The translations under genes were made by a program, and so were the position numbers. Positions 41,526 through 49,611 of a stretch of 64,000 bases of DNA are shown in pieces. The stretch covers positions 282,428 to 346,427 of the forward strand of contig CAKUKM010000001.1 in the NCBI GenBank assembly GCA_934663595.1. Reading direction: 5' to 3'. Position 1 is the stretch's first letter. The number at the start of each line of letters is the position of its first letter. The notes beneath the pieces are model-generated. The model ran no database searches. It was not told where the DNA came from and worked only from the letters and a program-made list of their open reading frames with translations. Source of the stretch: an uncultured Clostridia bacterium (GTDB taxonomy: Bacteria > Bacillota > Clostridia > Christensenellales > Aristaeellaceae).

Positions 41526-42701
41526 ATGAAAATACTGATCTGCAACGCGGGCAGCACGTCGCTGAAATTCAAGCTCTGGCAAATGCCGGAGTTTACCTGC
41601 ATGGCCTCCGGACGCGTCGAGCGCGTCGGAAGCGAAAACGCGATCTTTCAATACGCGTCCGGCGATTATTCCGTGCGCCGCGAGCCGATTCCGATTCCCG
41701 ATTACGAATGCGGCATTCGCCTGTTTTTAAACGAGCTCGTCCGCGGCGAGGGCCGCGCGATCGATTCGGAGGCCGAAATCGAGGCCGTGGGCTTTAAAAC
41801 CGTGCTCGCAAAGGGCTATCCGGGCGTGCACGAGCTGACGGAGGACGTGCTCAGCGGCATGCGCGCCTATCTGTCCGTCGCGCCCGCGCACAATTCGGCG
41901 TATCTCGAGGCGATTGCGACCGTGCGCGCGGCGCTCCCGAACGCGCGGCAGATCGGCGTGTTTGAAACCGCGTTCCACCGGACGATTCCGCTGAAATACC
42001 GGATGTATCCCATTCCCTATGAATGGTATGAGCGCTACGGAATCATGAAGATGGGCTATCACGGCGCATCGCACGGCTACATCGCCCAAACGCTCGCGCC
42101 GCGCAGGCGCGTGATTTCCTGCCATCTGGGCGGCAGCGGATCGATCTGCGCGATTCTGGACGGCAAGAGCATCGACAACAGCTTCGGCTTTTCGCTGCAG
42201 GCCGGCATTCCCCATGCCTCGCGCAACGGCGATACCGATATTTACATCGTTCCGTTTTTGCTGGAGCATGGCCTGTCCATTGAGGAAATCTATGCCGGTC
42301 TCGGCAAAAACGGCGGCCTGAAGGGCATTTCCGGAACGAGCGGCGATCTGCGCGATATCGAACGGGCCATCGGCGAGGGCAGCGAGCGCGCGCAGCTGGC
42401 GCTGGACGTAATGGCGGCGGGCATCCTGCGATATGTCGGCGCGTATATCGTCGAGCTCGGCGGCCTGGACGCGCTCGCGTTCACCGGCGGCATCGGCGAA
42501 AACAGCGCGCGCGTGCGCAAAATGGTCACGGACGGGCTCAGGTTCATGGGCGCAAAGCTCGATGAAGAGGCGAACGCGCGCCCGAATCCGAACGGTTTGA
42601 TCTCCGCAGCCGATTCAGCGGTCGAAATATTTGTAATTCCTGCCGATGAAGAAGCGATCGTAGTTGGCGAAACTTACAAATTTTGCGCAAATCCGGAATG
42701 A
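41526..42701 (+). CDS. Acetate kinase-like protein (divergent acetate/propionate kinase family)
   Basis: A 391-residue ASKHA-fold carboxylate kinase. The fold and phosphate motifs are present: ICNAGSTSLKFKL at the N-terminus, APAHNS, FETAFHRTIP, YHGASHGYIA, CHLGGSGSI, SRNGDTD, GISGTSGDLRDIE, FTGGIGENS and a C-terminal PADEEAIV. Compared with canonical AckA, the GHRVVHGG segment that holds the substrate Arg reads GFKTVLAKG, and the Asp of VFDTAFH is Glu. It may therefore act on another short acid or be kinetically altered. No pta gene is adjacent. ATG 41526 has only a distant ribosome-like GAGAGG (about 15 bases upstream). Confidence 0.82.
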   Translation: MKILICNAGSTSLKFKLWQMPEFTCMASGRVERVGSENAIFQYASGDYSVRREPIPIPDYECGIRLFLNELVRGEGRAIDSEAEIEAVGFKTVLAKGYPGVHELTEDVLSGMRAYLSVAPAHNSAYLEAIATVRAALPNARQIGVFETAFHRTIPLKYRMYPIPYEWYERYGIMKMGYHGASHGYIAQTLAPRRRVISCHLGGSGSICAILDGKSIDNSFGFSLQAGIPHASRNGDTDIYIVPFLLEHGLSIEEIYAGLGKNGGLKGISGTSGDLRDIERAIGEGSERAQLALDVMAAGILRYVGAYIVELGGLDALAFTGGIGENSARVRKMVTDGLRFMGAKLDEEANARPNPNGLISAADSAVEIFVIPADEEAIVVGETYKFCANPE

Positions 42702-42739
42702 ATTTGATTTAACATCTGGATTTTCTTTCCGGTATCGTG

Positions 42740-42770
42740 TATAATATTACGTGCAGGTTATATATACCTG
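42740..42770 (+). promoter_or_regulatory. glg operon promoter -10 with adjacent palindromic operator candidate
   Basis: TATAAT at 42740-42745 has no good -35 (TGGATT at 42717-42722). A palindrome CAGGTTATATATACCTG (42754-42770) begins near the expected transcript start, a position suited to repressor binding. Confidence 0.5.
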
Positions 42771-42806
42771 TCCCGCAATAAATCAATCAGGAAAGCAGGG
42801 CTTGGT

Positions 42807-44009
42807 ATGAGAAAGAAAAAGTGTATTGCCATGCTGTTGGCAGGCGGCCAGGGCAGCCGGCTGGGCTTGCTTACAAAGGTCATGGCAAAGCCGGCGGTTC
42901 CGTTCGGCGGTCGCTATCGGATCATTGATTTTCCGCTGTCCAACTGCACCAATTCGCAGATAGACACCGTGGGCGTGCTTACGCAGTACCAGCCGCTGGA
43001 ATTGAATCGATACATCGGCTCGGGCCAGCCGTGGGATCTGGATTTGAGCTATGGCGGCGTATTCGTGCTGCCGCCGTATATGACCGCCAAGAGCGGCTCC
43101 TGGTATCGCGGAACGGCGAATGCGATTTACCAGAACATGAGCTTCATCGAGCAGTACGACCCGGACTACGTGCTGATTCTCTCGGGCGATCACATCTACA
43201 AGATGGACTACGCCAAGATGCTCGCGGCGCACACCGCCGCCGGCGCGGACGTAACGATTGCGGTGCGCCCGGTGCCGTGGGAAATCGCGCCGTCGTTCGG
43301 AATCATGAATGTGGACGCGGAATACCACATTACCGAATTCGAGGAAAAACCGAAGCACCCGAAGAGCAATCTGGCCTCCATGGGCGTTTACATCTTTACG
43401 TGGAAAGTGCTGCGCGAATACCTGATCGCGGATGAAAAGGACCCGAATTCGAAAAACGATTTCGGCAAAAACATCATCCCGAACATGCTGAGCGATCATC
43501 AGGTCATGCTCGCCTATCCCTTCGAGAGCTACTGGAAGGACGTCGGCACGATCGCGAGCCTGTGGGAGGCGAACATGGATCTTCTTAAGGTGCCGCCGGA
43601 GTTCGATTTGAACGACTCGCGCTGGAAGATCTACGCGCGCAGCCCGATCATGCCGCCGCATTTCATCGGCTCCGACGCGGTCGTCGAGCGGTCGATGATC
43701 GCCGAGGGCTGCGAGGTCAACGGCAGCGTGCGCGGCAGCGTGCTGTTTGCGGGCGTGTGCATTGAGGACGGCGCGCTGATTGAGGACAGCGTGATCATGC
43801 CGAACACGGTCGTGAAATCCGGCGCGATCATCCGGCGCGCGATCGTCGCGGAAAACTGCGTCATCGGCAAAAACGCGATCGTCGGCGCGGAAATGGGCGA
43901 TATCGCTCTGATTGGTCAGGACACGCAGCTGCCCGAAAACTACACCGTCGCGGCGGGCGATCAGGTGGACACGGACATCATCAAAAAGAGGGAGGCCGAA
44001 GCGCAATGA
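42807..44009 (+). CDS. glgC: Glucose-1-phosphate adenylyltransferase (GlgC)
   Basis: Makes ADP-glucose from glucose-1-phosphate and ATP, the committed step of glycogen synthesis. The 400-residue protein has the nucleotidyltransferase motif LLAGGQGSRLGLLT, the PAVPFGGRYRIIDFPLSN substrate loop, LSGDHIYKMDY, FEEKPKHP, and a C-terminal left-handed beta-helix with hexapeptide-like repeats (IAEGCEVNGSVRGSVLFAGVCIEDGALIEDSVIMP). First gene of glgC-glgD-glgA; the start of glgD overlaps its stop by four bases. In other Firmicutes GlgC and GlgD form a mixed complex, with GlgC catalytic. Confidence 0.97.
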   Translation: MRKKKCIAMLLAGGQGSRLGLLTKVMAKPAVPFGGRYRIIDFPLSNCTNSQIDTVGVLTQYQPLELNRYIGSGQPWDLDLSYGGVFVLPPYMTAKSGSWYRGTANAIYQNMSFIEQYDPDYVLILSGDHIYKMDYAKMLAAHTAAGADVTIAVRPVPWEIAPSFGIMNVDAEYHITEFEEKPKHPKSNLASMGVYIFTWKVLREYLIADEKDPNSKNDFGKNIIPNMLSDHQVMLAYPFESYWKDVGTIASLWEANMDLLKVPPEFDLNDSRWKIYARSPIMPPHFIGSDAVVERSMIAEGCEVNGSVRGSVLFAGVCIEDGALIEDSVIMPNTVVKSGAIIRRAIVAENCVIGKNAIVGAEMGDIALIGQDTQLPENYTVAAGDQVDTDIIKKREAEAQ

Positions 44010-45145
44010 GTGACGTAATGGGCATTATCTACACCTCGAAGGACGATTTCAAGCTCCGCGAGCTGACGGCCTATCGCGCGGTGGCCGCCCTTCCCGTCGC
44101 CGGCCGCTATCGCATTATCGATTTTACGCTTTCGAATCTGGTCAATTCCGGCGTGCGCAACGTGGGCGTGATCGCGCAGCGAAACTATCATTCGCTGATG
44201 GATCATCTCGGCTCCGGCAAGGAATGGGATCTGCACACGCGCAACAACGGCCTGTTCATCCTTCCGCCGTTCCTGACCAGCGACAACGGCGGCGAATACT
44301 CCGGCGTGGTCGAGGCGCTGCGCAGCAATTTCGATTACCTGCGCCGTTCGCAGCAGAAATACGCCATCCTGACCAGCAGCGATTACATCATGAACGTGTC
44401 GTTCGAGCCGATGATCGAGCAGCACATTCGCACCGGCGCGGACGTGACGCTGATGTACCGCAAGGTTTCGCCGCGCGATCCCGATTACGCGAACCTCTCG
44501 CAGCGGTCGAACACGTATATCGACGTTTCGCCCGAGGACGGCATCGTGCGCGATATGGAAGTGCACCCGAACGCGGCGAGCTATGACAACCTTTATCTCG
44601 AGGTCATGCTGATCAAGCGCACGCTGCTGATTCACCTGATCAACCAGTCGGTCGCGCACGGCGGCGTTTCGGTCACGAAGGACATTTTGAGCCCGTTCAT
44701 CCGCTCGGGTTCGCTGAAGGTCATGGGCTATCGCATGGACGGCTATTACCGCCGAATCGAGAATATCAAGAGCTATTTCAACTTCAATCTCGATCTCCTG
44801 GGCGGCGACGTGCGCCGCGAGCTGTTCGGCAAAAACCCGATCTATACCAAGACCCGCGACGACGTGCCCGCGATTTACCGCGAGGGCGCGCAGGTGCGCA
44901 ATTCGCTGGTCGCGGACGGCTGCATCGTCGAAGGCAGCGTGGAAAACTGCGTGCTGTTCCGCGGCGTGCACATCGGCCGCGGCGCGTGTCTGAAGAACTG
45001 CATCGTGATGCAGGACAGCGAAATCGGCGAATATGCCGAGCTGGAGAATGCGATTCTGGACAAGGTCGTTACCGTGCGCCGGGGCGAGCGGCTGATTGCG
45101 CCGAAGCAGTACCCGATCGTGGTCGGCAAGGCGGTAACCGTGTAA
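44006..45145 (+). CDS. glgD: Glycogen biosynthesis protein GlgD (ADP-glucose pyrophosphorylase-like subunit)
   Basis: A 379-residue paralog of GlgC that acts as partner subunit in Firmicutes. It keeps the fold (LPVAGRYRIIDFTLSNLVNSG, HLGSGKEWDLHTRNNGLFILPPF and a beta-helix C-terminus GCIVEGSVENCVLFRGVHIGRGACLKN). It has lost the N-terminal GGxGxRL nucleotide-binding motif (here YTSKDDFKLRELT), as expected for GlgD. It overlaps glgC by ATGA and is followed 15 bases later by glgA. Probable role: raising the activity of GlgC rather than catalysing on its own. Confidence 0.95.
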   Translation: MSDVMGIIYTSKDDFKLRELTAYRAVAALPVAGRYRIIDFTLSNLVNSGVRNVGVIAQRNYHSLMDHLGSGKEWDLHTRNNGLFILPPFLTSDNGGEYSGVVEALRSNFDYLRRSQQKYAILTSSDYIMNVSFEPMIEQHIRTGADVTLMYRKVSPRDPDYANLSQRSNTYIDVSPEDGIVRDMEVHPNAASYDNLYLEVMLIKRTLLIHLINQSVAHGGVSVTKDILSPFIRSGSLKVMGYRMDGYYRRIENIKSYFNFNLDLLGGDVRRELFGKNPIYTKTRDDVPAIYREGAQVRNSLVADGCIVEGSVENCVLFRGVHIGRGACLKNCIVMQDSEIGEYAELENAILDKVVTVRRGERLIAPKQYPIVVGKAVTV

Positions 45146-45160
45146 GGAGGAAATCAGAGT

Positions 45161-46750
45161 ATGAAGATTCTGTTCGCAGCGTCGGAATGCGTGCCGTTCG
45201 TCAAGACGGGCGGGCTTGCGGATGTGGTCGGCGCGCTGCCGAAGGAGCTTTGCAAAAACGGCGCGGACGTCCGCGTGATTCTTCCGCTGTACCGCACGAT
45301 CGGCGCGGAATGGCGCGAGAAAATGGAATTCATCACCAGCTTTTACGTCGATCTCGGCTGGCGGCACCAGTATGTCGGGCTGTTTAAGCTCGCGCTGGAG
45401 GGCGTAACGTATTATTTCGTCGACAATCTGCAGTATTTCGATCGCGAATACGTCTACGGCATGGGCGGCGACGAGGGCGAGCGATTCGCCTATTTCGCGC
45501 GTGCGGTGCTCGAGGCGCTGCCGAAGCTCGATTTCATTCCGGACGTGCTGCATTGTCACGACTGGCAGACCGGCATGATCCCCGCGCTGTACAAGGCGCA
45601 GTATCGCCAGCTGGAGCTGTACAAAAACATCAAAACCGTATTCACGATTCACAACCTGAAGTTCCAGGGCGTTTTTCCGATCGGCGGGATTGAGAACCTG
45701 CTCTCCCTGGGCGATTGGGCGTACACGTCCGCGAATCTCGAATTCTTCGGCATGTGCTCGTTCATGAAGGGCGGCCTCGTGTTCGCCGACGAAATCACCA
45801 CCGTCAGCCCCGCGTATGCCGAGGAAATCCAGACCGCGTATTACGGCGAGCGTCTGGACGGACTGCTTCGCGCGCGCGTCGATCATCTCTGCGGCATTCT
45901 CAACGGCATTGATGTAACCGCCTATGATCCGGAGCGCGATCCGGCGATTGAGAAGAATTACACCTTCGAGACGTTCGACCTGAAAAAGGAGGACAAGCTG
46001 GCCCTGCAGCGCGAACTGGGGCTGAAGGAAGACGCGTCCGCGCCGATCATCGGCATGGTCAGCCGCCTTTCCGGGCAGAAAGGCTTTGATCTGGTCGAAT
46101 GCGTGCTCAACGAGATTATGTCCACCGGCGCGCAGCTGGCGGTGCTCGGCATGGGCGAAAGCAAATATGTCGATCTGTTCAGCTGGGCGCAATGGAAGTA
46201 TCCCGGCCAGGTTGCCGCGCGCTTCCAGATGAACGAGGCGCTCGCCCACCGCATTTACGCGGGCTGCGACCTGTTCCTGATGCCGTCGATGTTCGAGCCG
46301 TGCGGCCTTTCGCAGCTGATTGCGCTGCGCTATGGCACGTTGCCGATTGCGCGCGAGACGGGTGGTCTGCGCGACACGGTGCTTTCCTACAACGAATTCA
46401 CCGGCGATGGAAACGGATTTACATTCCTGAATTACAACGCGCACGACATGCTGCACGTGATTGAGCGCGCAGTTCGCATGTACCACGACGATCGCGCGAC
46501 GTTTGACTTCCTGGCCAAACGCGCGATGCAGGGCCTGTACGGCTGGGATCAGTCGGCGCAGCAATACATGCGGCTCTATCGCGATCTGACCGGCGCTCCC
46601 GAGGAAGTGCCCGCCAAAGCGCCGGAGGCTCCGGCAAAAAAGGAAGAAGCGCCGAAGAAGCCCCGCGCGCCGCGCAAAAAGAAGGATGAATCGGCCGCAC
46701 CCGCCGAAAAGAAGCCGCGCGCGCCGCGAAAGAAGAAAACGGAAGAATAA
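45161..46750 (+). CDS. glgA: Glycogen synthase with basic low-complexity C-terminal tail
   Basis: Transfers glucose from ADP-glucose to glycogen (GT5, GT-B fold). The 529-residue protein has ECVPFVKTGGLADVVGALPK (ADP-glucose binding Lys), HCHDWQTGMIPAL, TIHNLKFQG, GILNGID, MVSRLSGQKGFDLV, and the C-terminal FEPCGLSQLIALRYGTLPIARETGGL. The last 50 residues are an added tail rich in Ala, Pro, Lys and Glu containing PRAPRKKK twice, absent from typical bacterial GlgA (about 477 residues). AAGGAGG precedes the ATG by 9 bases. Last glg gene; branching enzyme and phosphorylase are not in the window. Confidence 0.95.
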   Translation: MKILFAASECVPFVKTGGLADVVGALPKELCKNGADVRVILPLYRTIGAEWREKMEFITSFYVDLGWRHQYVGLFKLALEGVTYYFVDNLQYFDREYVYGMGGDEGERFAYFARAVLEALPKLDFIPDVLHCHDWQTGMIPALYKAQYRQLELYKNIKTVFTIHNLKFQGVFPIGGIENLLSLGDWAYTSANLEFFGMCSFMKGGLVFADEITTVSPAYAEEIQTAYYGERLDGLLRARVDHLCGILNGIDVTAYDPERDPAIEKNYTFETFDLKKEDKLALQRELGLKEDASAPIIGMVSRLSGQKGFDLVECVLNEIMSTGAQLAVLGMGESKYVDLFSWAQWKYPGQVAARFQMNEALAHRIYAGCDLFLMPSMFEPCGLSQLIALRYGTLPIARETGGLRDTVLSYNEFTGDGNGFTFLNYNAHDMLHVIERAVRMYHDDRATFDFLAKRAMQGLYGWDQSAQQYMRLYRDLTGAPEEVPAKAPEAPAKKEEAPKKPRAPRKKKDESAAPAEKKPRAPRKKKTEE

Positions 46751-46758
46751 TCCCGCCG

Positions 46759-46782
46759 AGACGCCCGACATGGGCGTCTTTG
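46759..46782 (+). terminator. Hairpin between glgA and the AAA ATPase gene
   Basis: GACGCCC-GACAT-GGGCGTC followed by TTTGG. The short T-tract suggests a partial terminator. Confidence 0.45.
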
Positions 46783-46806
46783 GTCTGAATCAAAAAGGAG
46801 AACCCT

Positions 46807-47913
46807 ATGGACAATCGCGATCAAATTATTCAAGCGCAGCTCGACGTAATCGGCACGCTGATCAACCACAATTTAAGCCGCATGTCGGACGATTTCTGGG
46901 GCGCGCCCGCCGCACCGAAAACCGAAGATCCTAAAACCGCTGCGGCCGAGGAAAAAAAGCCCGATGCCGAGCCGGAAATTCCGGAAAAGGAGGATATCGA
47001 GGCGCTGAAGGCGGAGCTCAATGAGCTGATCGGCCTCGCCGGCGTAAAGCGCGAGGTCAACAACCTGATCAACATGGTCACCGTGCACAATCTGCGCAGG
47101 GAAAACGGCCTCAAGACGGTAGACATGTCGCTGCACATGGTGTTCTCCGGCAATCCCGGCACCGGCAAAACGATGATTGCGCGATTGATGGCGCGCATTT
47201 ACCGCAGTCTCGGCGTGCTTTCAAAGGGCCAGCTGGTCGAGGTGGATCGCTCCGGGCTGGTCGCGGGCTATGTCGGGCAGACGGCGACCAAGACGGCCGA
47301 GGTGGCCAAAAAGGCTGTCGGCGGCGTGCTGTTTATCGACGAGGCGTACACTTTGACCTCCGGCAAGGGCGAAAACGATTTCGGCCAGGAGGCGGTCGAC
47401 ACGCTCCTGAAGGCGATGGAGGATCAGCGCGAGGATCTCGTGGTCATCGTCGCGGGTTACGACGGGCTGATGGACAGGTTCATTCATTCCAACCCCGGCC
47501 TCGAATCGCGATTCAACCGGTATCTGCATTTCGATGATTACACGATCGACGAAATGATGGCGATTCTGGAGCTGCAGCTGAAAAAGGGCCAGTACACGCT
47601 GACCGAAGGCGCGCGCAATGCGGTGCGCGAATACATCGAGCTCGCGAACACCGGCTCGATCGCATTCGGAAACGCGCGCGGCGTGCGCAATATCTTCGAA
47701 CGCCTGCTCGTCGCGCAGGCCAATCGCCTGGCCACGCTGGAGACGCCGACGAAGGATGCGCTGATGGAGATTACGGAAGCGGACGTTGCCGCTGCGGAAG
47801 CGTCCGACGAGAAGATCGCGCAGGCGCGCCGTCAAAAGGATGCGGAGGCGCAGCTGATGCAATCGCTGAGCGATTTGAAGGAATCGATCGACGCGCAGAA
47901 GGAGTCGGAATAA
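46807..47913 (+). CDS. spoVK: AAA+ ATPase of the SpoVK/CbbX group
   Basis: The 368-residue protein has an acidic, Pro/Ala-rich N-terminal region (about 30-65), then a single AAA module: LIGLAGVKREVNNLINMVTVHNLRRENGL, Walker A GNPGTGKT, an aromatic pore-type loop GLVAGYVGQTA, Walker B VLFIDEAYTL, sensor AGYDGLMDRFIHSNPGLESRFNRYLHFDDY. This order is shared by sporulation protein SpoVK and the Rubisco activase CbbX. With no Rubisco genes and a sporulating host, SpoVK-like is preferred, yet the exact role (SpoVK is linked to spore maturation) is not proven. GGAG lies 9 bases before the ATG. It ends with a Glu/Gln/Lys-rich helix. Confidence 0.8.
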   Translation: MDNRDQIIQAQLDVIGTLINHNLSRMSDDFWGAPAAPKTEDPKTAAAEEKKPDAEPEIPEKEDIEALKAELNELIGLAGVKREVNNLINMVTVHNLRRENGLKTVDMSLHMVFSGNPGTGKTMIARLMARIYRSLGVLSKGQLVEVDRSGLVAGYVGQTATKTAEVAKKAVGGVLFIDEAYTLTSGKGENDFGQEAVDTLLKAMEDQREDLVVIVAGYDGLMDRFIHSNPGLESRFNRYLHFDDYTIDEMMAILELQLKKGQYTLTEGARNAVREYIELANTGSIAFGNARGVRNIFERLLVAQANRLATLETPTKDALMEITEADVAAAEASDEKIAQARRQKDAEAQLMQSLSDLKESIDAQKESE

Positions 47914-47919
47914 AAAACA

Positions 47920-47950
47920 AAGGGCTCGCGAGAAAATCACGGGCCTTTTG
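47920..47950 (+). terminator. Terminator of the AAA ATPase gene
   Basis: AAAGGGCTCG pairs with CGGGCCTTTT around an 11-base loop, with T-run TTTT. Confidence 0.65.
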
Positions 47951-47954
47951 CATA

Positions 47955-47992
47955 ACAAAAGGGAGCCATGCTTTTGACATTGCTCCCCTTTA
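47955..47992 (-). terminator. Terminator of infC-rpmI-rplT
   Basis: On the minus strand, AAAGGGGAGC and GCTCCCTTTTG close a hairpin just past the rplT stop, ending in TTTTGTT. Confidence 0.8.
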
Positions 47993-47995
47993 TAA

Positions 47996-48355
47996 TTACT
48001 TTGCGAGCGCCTTCTTCGCATCTTCCGCCAGAGCCGCGAACGCGGTCGGATCGGAAATCGCGAGCTCGGCCAGCATCTTGCGGTTGATATCCACGCCGGC
48101 GACCTTCAGGCCGTTCATCAGGCGGGAATAGCTCAGACCGTTCAGACGGGCTGCTGCGTTGATACGGGCAATCCACAGGCTGCGGAAGTCACGCTTCTTC
48201 TGCTTGCGGCCAATGTACGCATAGCGCAGAGAACGGCGAACCTGTTCGCTGGCGGCGCGATACTGCTTGCTCTTCGCTCCGAAGTAACCCTTCGCGAGCT
48301 TCATTACCTTGCGCTTTTTCTTCTGTGCGTTAACTGCACGCTTTACTCTTGCCAT
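47996..48355 (-). CDS. rplT: 50S ribosomal protein L20
   Basis: A 119-residue 23S rRNA-binding protein of early 50S assembly. The sequence is canonical: MARVKRAVNAQKKKRKVMKLAKGYFG, then SLRYAYIGRKQKKRDFRSLWIARINAA and the C-terminal globular domain with the GLSYSRLMNGLK start. In Firmicutes L20 represses its own operon by binding the infC leader; such a leader with terminator is present here. It lies 15 bases downstream of rpmI. Confidence 0.98.
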   Translation of the reverse strand: MARVKRAVNAQKKKRKVMKLAKGYFGAKSKQYRAASEQVRRSLRYAYIGRKQKKRDFRSLWIARINAAARLNGLSYSRLMNGLKVAGVDINRKMLAELAISDPTAFAALAEDAKKALAK

Positions 48356-48370
48356 TCTTGATTCGCCTCC

Positions 48371-48568
48371 TTACTTATACGGAATCAGTTTCTTCATGGT
48401 GCGTCCTTCGGTGGTGGTCAGGAACGCGGCCTTGCGAAGATTACGGGTACGCTTGGTGGGCTTCTTGGTCAGGATATGACGCTTGAAGGCCTGTGCACGC
48501 TTGACCTTGCCGGTCTTGGTGAGATTAAAGCGCTTCGCGGCGCCCTTATGCGTTTTCTGCTTAGGCAT
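48371..48568 (-). CDS. rpmI: 50S ribosomal protein L35
   Basis: A 65-residue basic ribosomal protein: MPKQKTHKGAAKRFNLTKTGKVKR, with the C-terminal LRKAAFLTTTEGRTMKKLIPYK characteristic of L35. GAGGAGG lies 6 bases ahead of the ATG. Second gene of infC-rpmI-rplT. Confidence 0.98.
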   Translation of the reverse strand: MPKQKTHKGAAKRFNLTKTGKVKRAQAFKRHILTKKPTKRTRNLRKAAFLTTTEGRTMKKLIPYK

Positions 48569-48600
48569 TTGAGTTTTCCTCCTCTCATCGTCGGTATGCG

Positions 48601-49113
48601 TTAATTCGCATCCTTAGGACTGATCATCATCGACATGTTTCTGCCCTCAATCTGAGGAGCCTTGTCGACGGTGCCGTACTCCTTAATCCGTTCCGCGAAC
48701 TCGGTCATCACCTGACGACCAATCTCGGAATGCGTGATCTGGCGACCACGGAAGCGAATCGTAGCCTTGACTTTGTTGCCATCCTTGAGAAACTTGATTG
48801 CGTTCTTGAGCTTCACGTCGATATCGTGGTCCTCAATCGTGGCCGACAGGCGCACCTCTTTAACGGTAATGACCCTCTGATTCTTGCGGAATTCGCGCTC
48901 CTTCTTGGACTGCTCAAAGCGATACTTTCCGTAGTCCATGATCTTGCATACCGGCGGTCGGGCCTGCGGAGCAATCTTGACCAAATCAAGCTGCATTTCC
49001 TCCGCCATGTCCAGCGCCTGCTTTACGGGCATTACGCCCAGCTGCGCGCCATTCTGATCCACAACTCGAACCTCGCGATCGCGGATCTCCTCGTTAATCA
49101 TGAGATCGTTAAT
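48601..49113 (-). CDS. infC: Translation initiation factor IF-3, starting at ATT
   Basis: Keeps ribosomal subunits apart and checks start codons. The 170-residue protein has the N-domain (MINEEIRDREVRVVDQNGAQLGV) and C-domain (KEVRLSATIEDHD, KVKATIRFRGRQITH). The start is taken as ATT (49113-49111): GGGAGGTG lies 7 bases upstream. The first ATG in frame, at 49101, is 20 bases from that site. infC genes use AUU or other rare starts so that IF-3 limits its own synthesis. A terminator hairpin and a promoter lie upstream. Confidence 0.95.
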   Translation of the reverse strand: MNDLMINEEIRDREVRVVDQNGAQLGVMPVKQALDMAEEMQLDLVKIAPQARPPVCKIMDYGKYRFEQSKKEREFRKNQRVITVKEVRLSATIEDHDIDVKLKNAIKFLKDGNKVKATIRFRGRQITHSEIGRQVMTEFAERIKEYGTVDKAPQIEGRNMSMMISPKDAN

Positions 49114-49147
49114 ACCGATGCACCTCCCAGACAATTCGCTACATATG

Positions 49148-49176
49148 AAAAAAAGAGTCGCGCAGCGCGCCACTCC
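49148..49176 (-). terminator. Attenuator hairpin in infC leader (L20-leader-like)
   Basis: Within the transcribed leader, GAGTGGCGCG and CGCGACTC pair around CTG and are followed by TTTTTTT, 20 bases before the infC ribosome site. This matches premature termination controlled by L20 in Firmicutes leaders. Confidence 0.8.
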
Positions 49177-49265
49177 TCGGCCAATCCTGATCGGACTGTT
49201 CGTTACGAACCATTGCAACGTTCATCGCAAGGTGAGAAGACACGGCGCTTCTGCTTTACTTGAAT

Positions 49266-49294
49266 ATTATAGCATGCCGCGCCCGGCGTTTCAA
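49266..49294 (-). promoter_or_regulatory. Promoter of infC-rpmI-rplT
   Basis: TTGAAA (49294-49289) and extended -10 TGCTATAAT (TATAAT 49271-49266) on the minus strand, 17-base spacer. The leader is about 145 bases. Confidence 0.85.
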
Positions 49295-49315
49295 GATAAT
49301 TTTCCGTTAAATTCC

Positions 49316-49341
49316 GGGGAGAACCCTTCGGCTCTCCCCTC
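49316..49341 (-). terminator. Hairpin after the small Cys/Arg-rich gene
   Basis: GGGGAGA and TCTCCCC form a stem with an inner CC..GG; no proper T-tract follows on the minus strand. Probably a weak terminator. Confidence 0.4.
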
Positions 49342-49353
49342 CTTTATGCAATT

Positions 49354-49611
49354 TCAGCAGCGCCGTCTTCCGCAATCGCGGCCGCAGCGCGGCGGATCGC
49401 GGTGCACGCAGATCGACAGATTGCCGCACGCGTCCACCGACAGCGTGACCGACGCGCATTCGCCCGGACAGCACGGATTTTCCAAACGCACCGTCTGGGT
49501 GGAACACGGTTCGCCGCCCGGCCGCCTTCCGTCGCCGAAAAGCGGAATCTGATAGCAGCCGCAGCCCGGACGTCGCTCTCCGGGATAGAGCGGCATTCTT
49601 TCCCAGCCCAT
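49354..49611 (-). CDS. Small Cys-, Gly- and Arg-rich protein
   Basis: An 85-residue protein not recognised from any family. It begins MGWERMPLYPGERRPGCGCYQIPL, has nine Cys (GCGC, CCPGEC, ACGN, ICVH, RCGRDCGRRRC), and ends in an Arg/Cys-rich tail. It has no signal peptide or membrane segment. ATG 49611 has AAGGAG 9 bases upstream. A Cys-rich, basic tail is seen in some spore coat and exosporium proteins, but this is only a possibility. The overlapping frame on the same strand gives a composition unlike a protein, which supports this frame. Confidence 0.65.
   Translation of the reverse strand: MGWERMPLYPGERRPGCGCYQIPLFGDGRRPGGEPCSTQTVRLENPCCPGECASVTLSVDACGNLSICVHRDPPRCGRDCGRRRC

Noticed and set aside
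43961..46771. Very long open frame (over 900 codons) on the minus strand opposite glgD and glgA
   Set aside because: It is antisense to well-recognised genes and arises from GC-rich codon bias; composition is His/Arg/Ala/Val-rich without motifs.
46807..47913. Rubisco activase CbbX
   Set aside because: The AAA core is similar, but there are no Rubisco or Calvin cycle genes and the host looks like an anaerobic spore former; SpoVK-like fits better.
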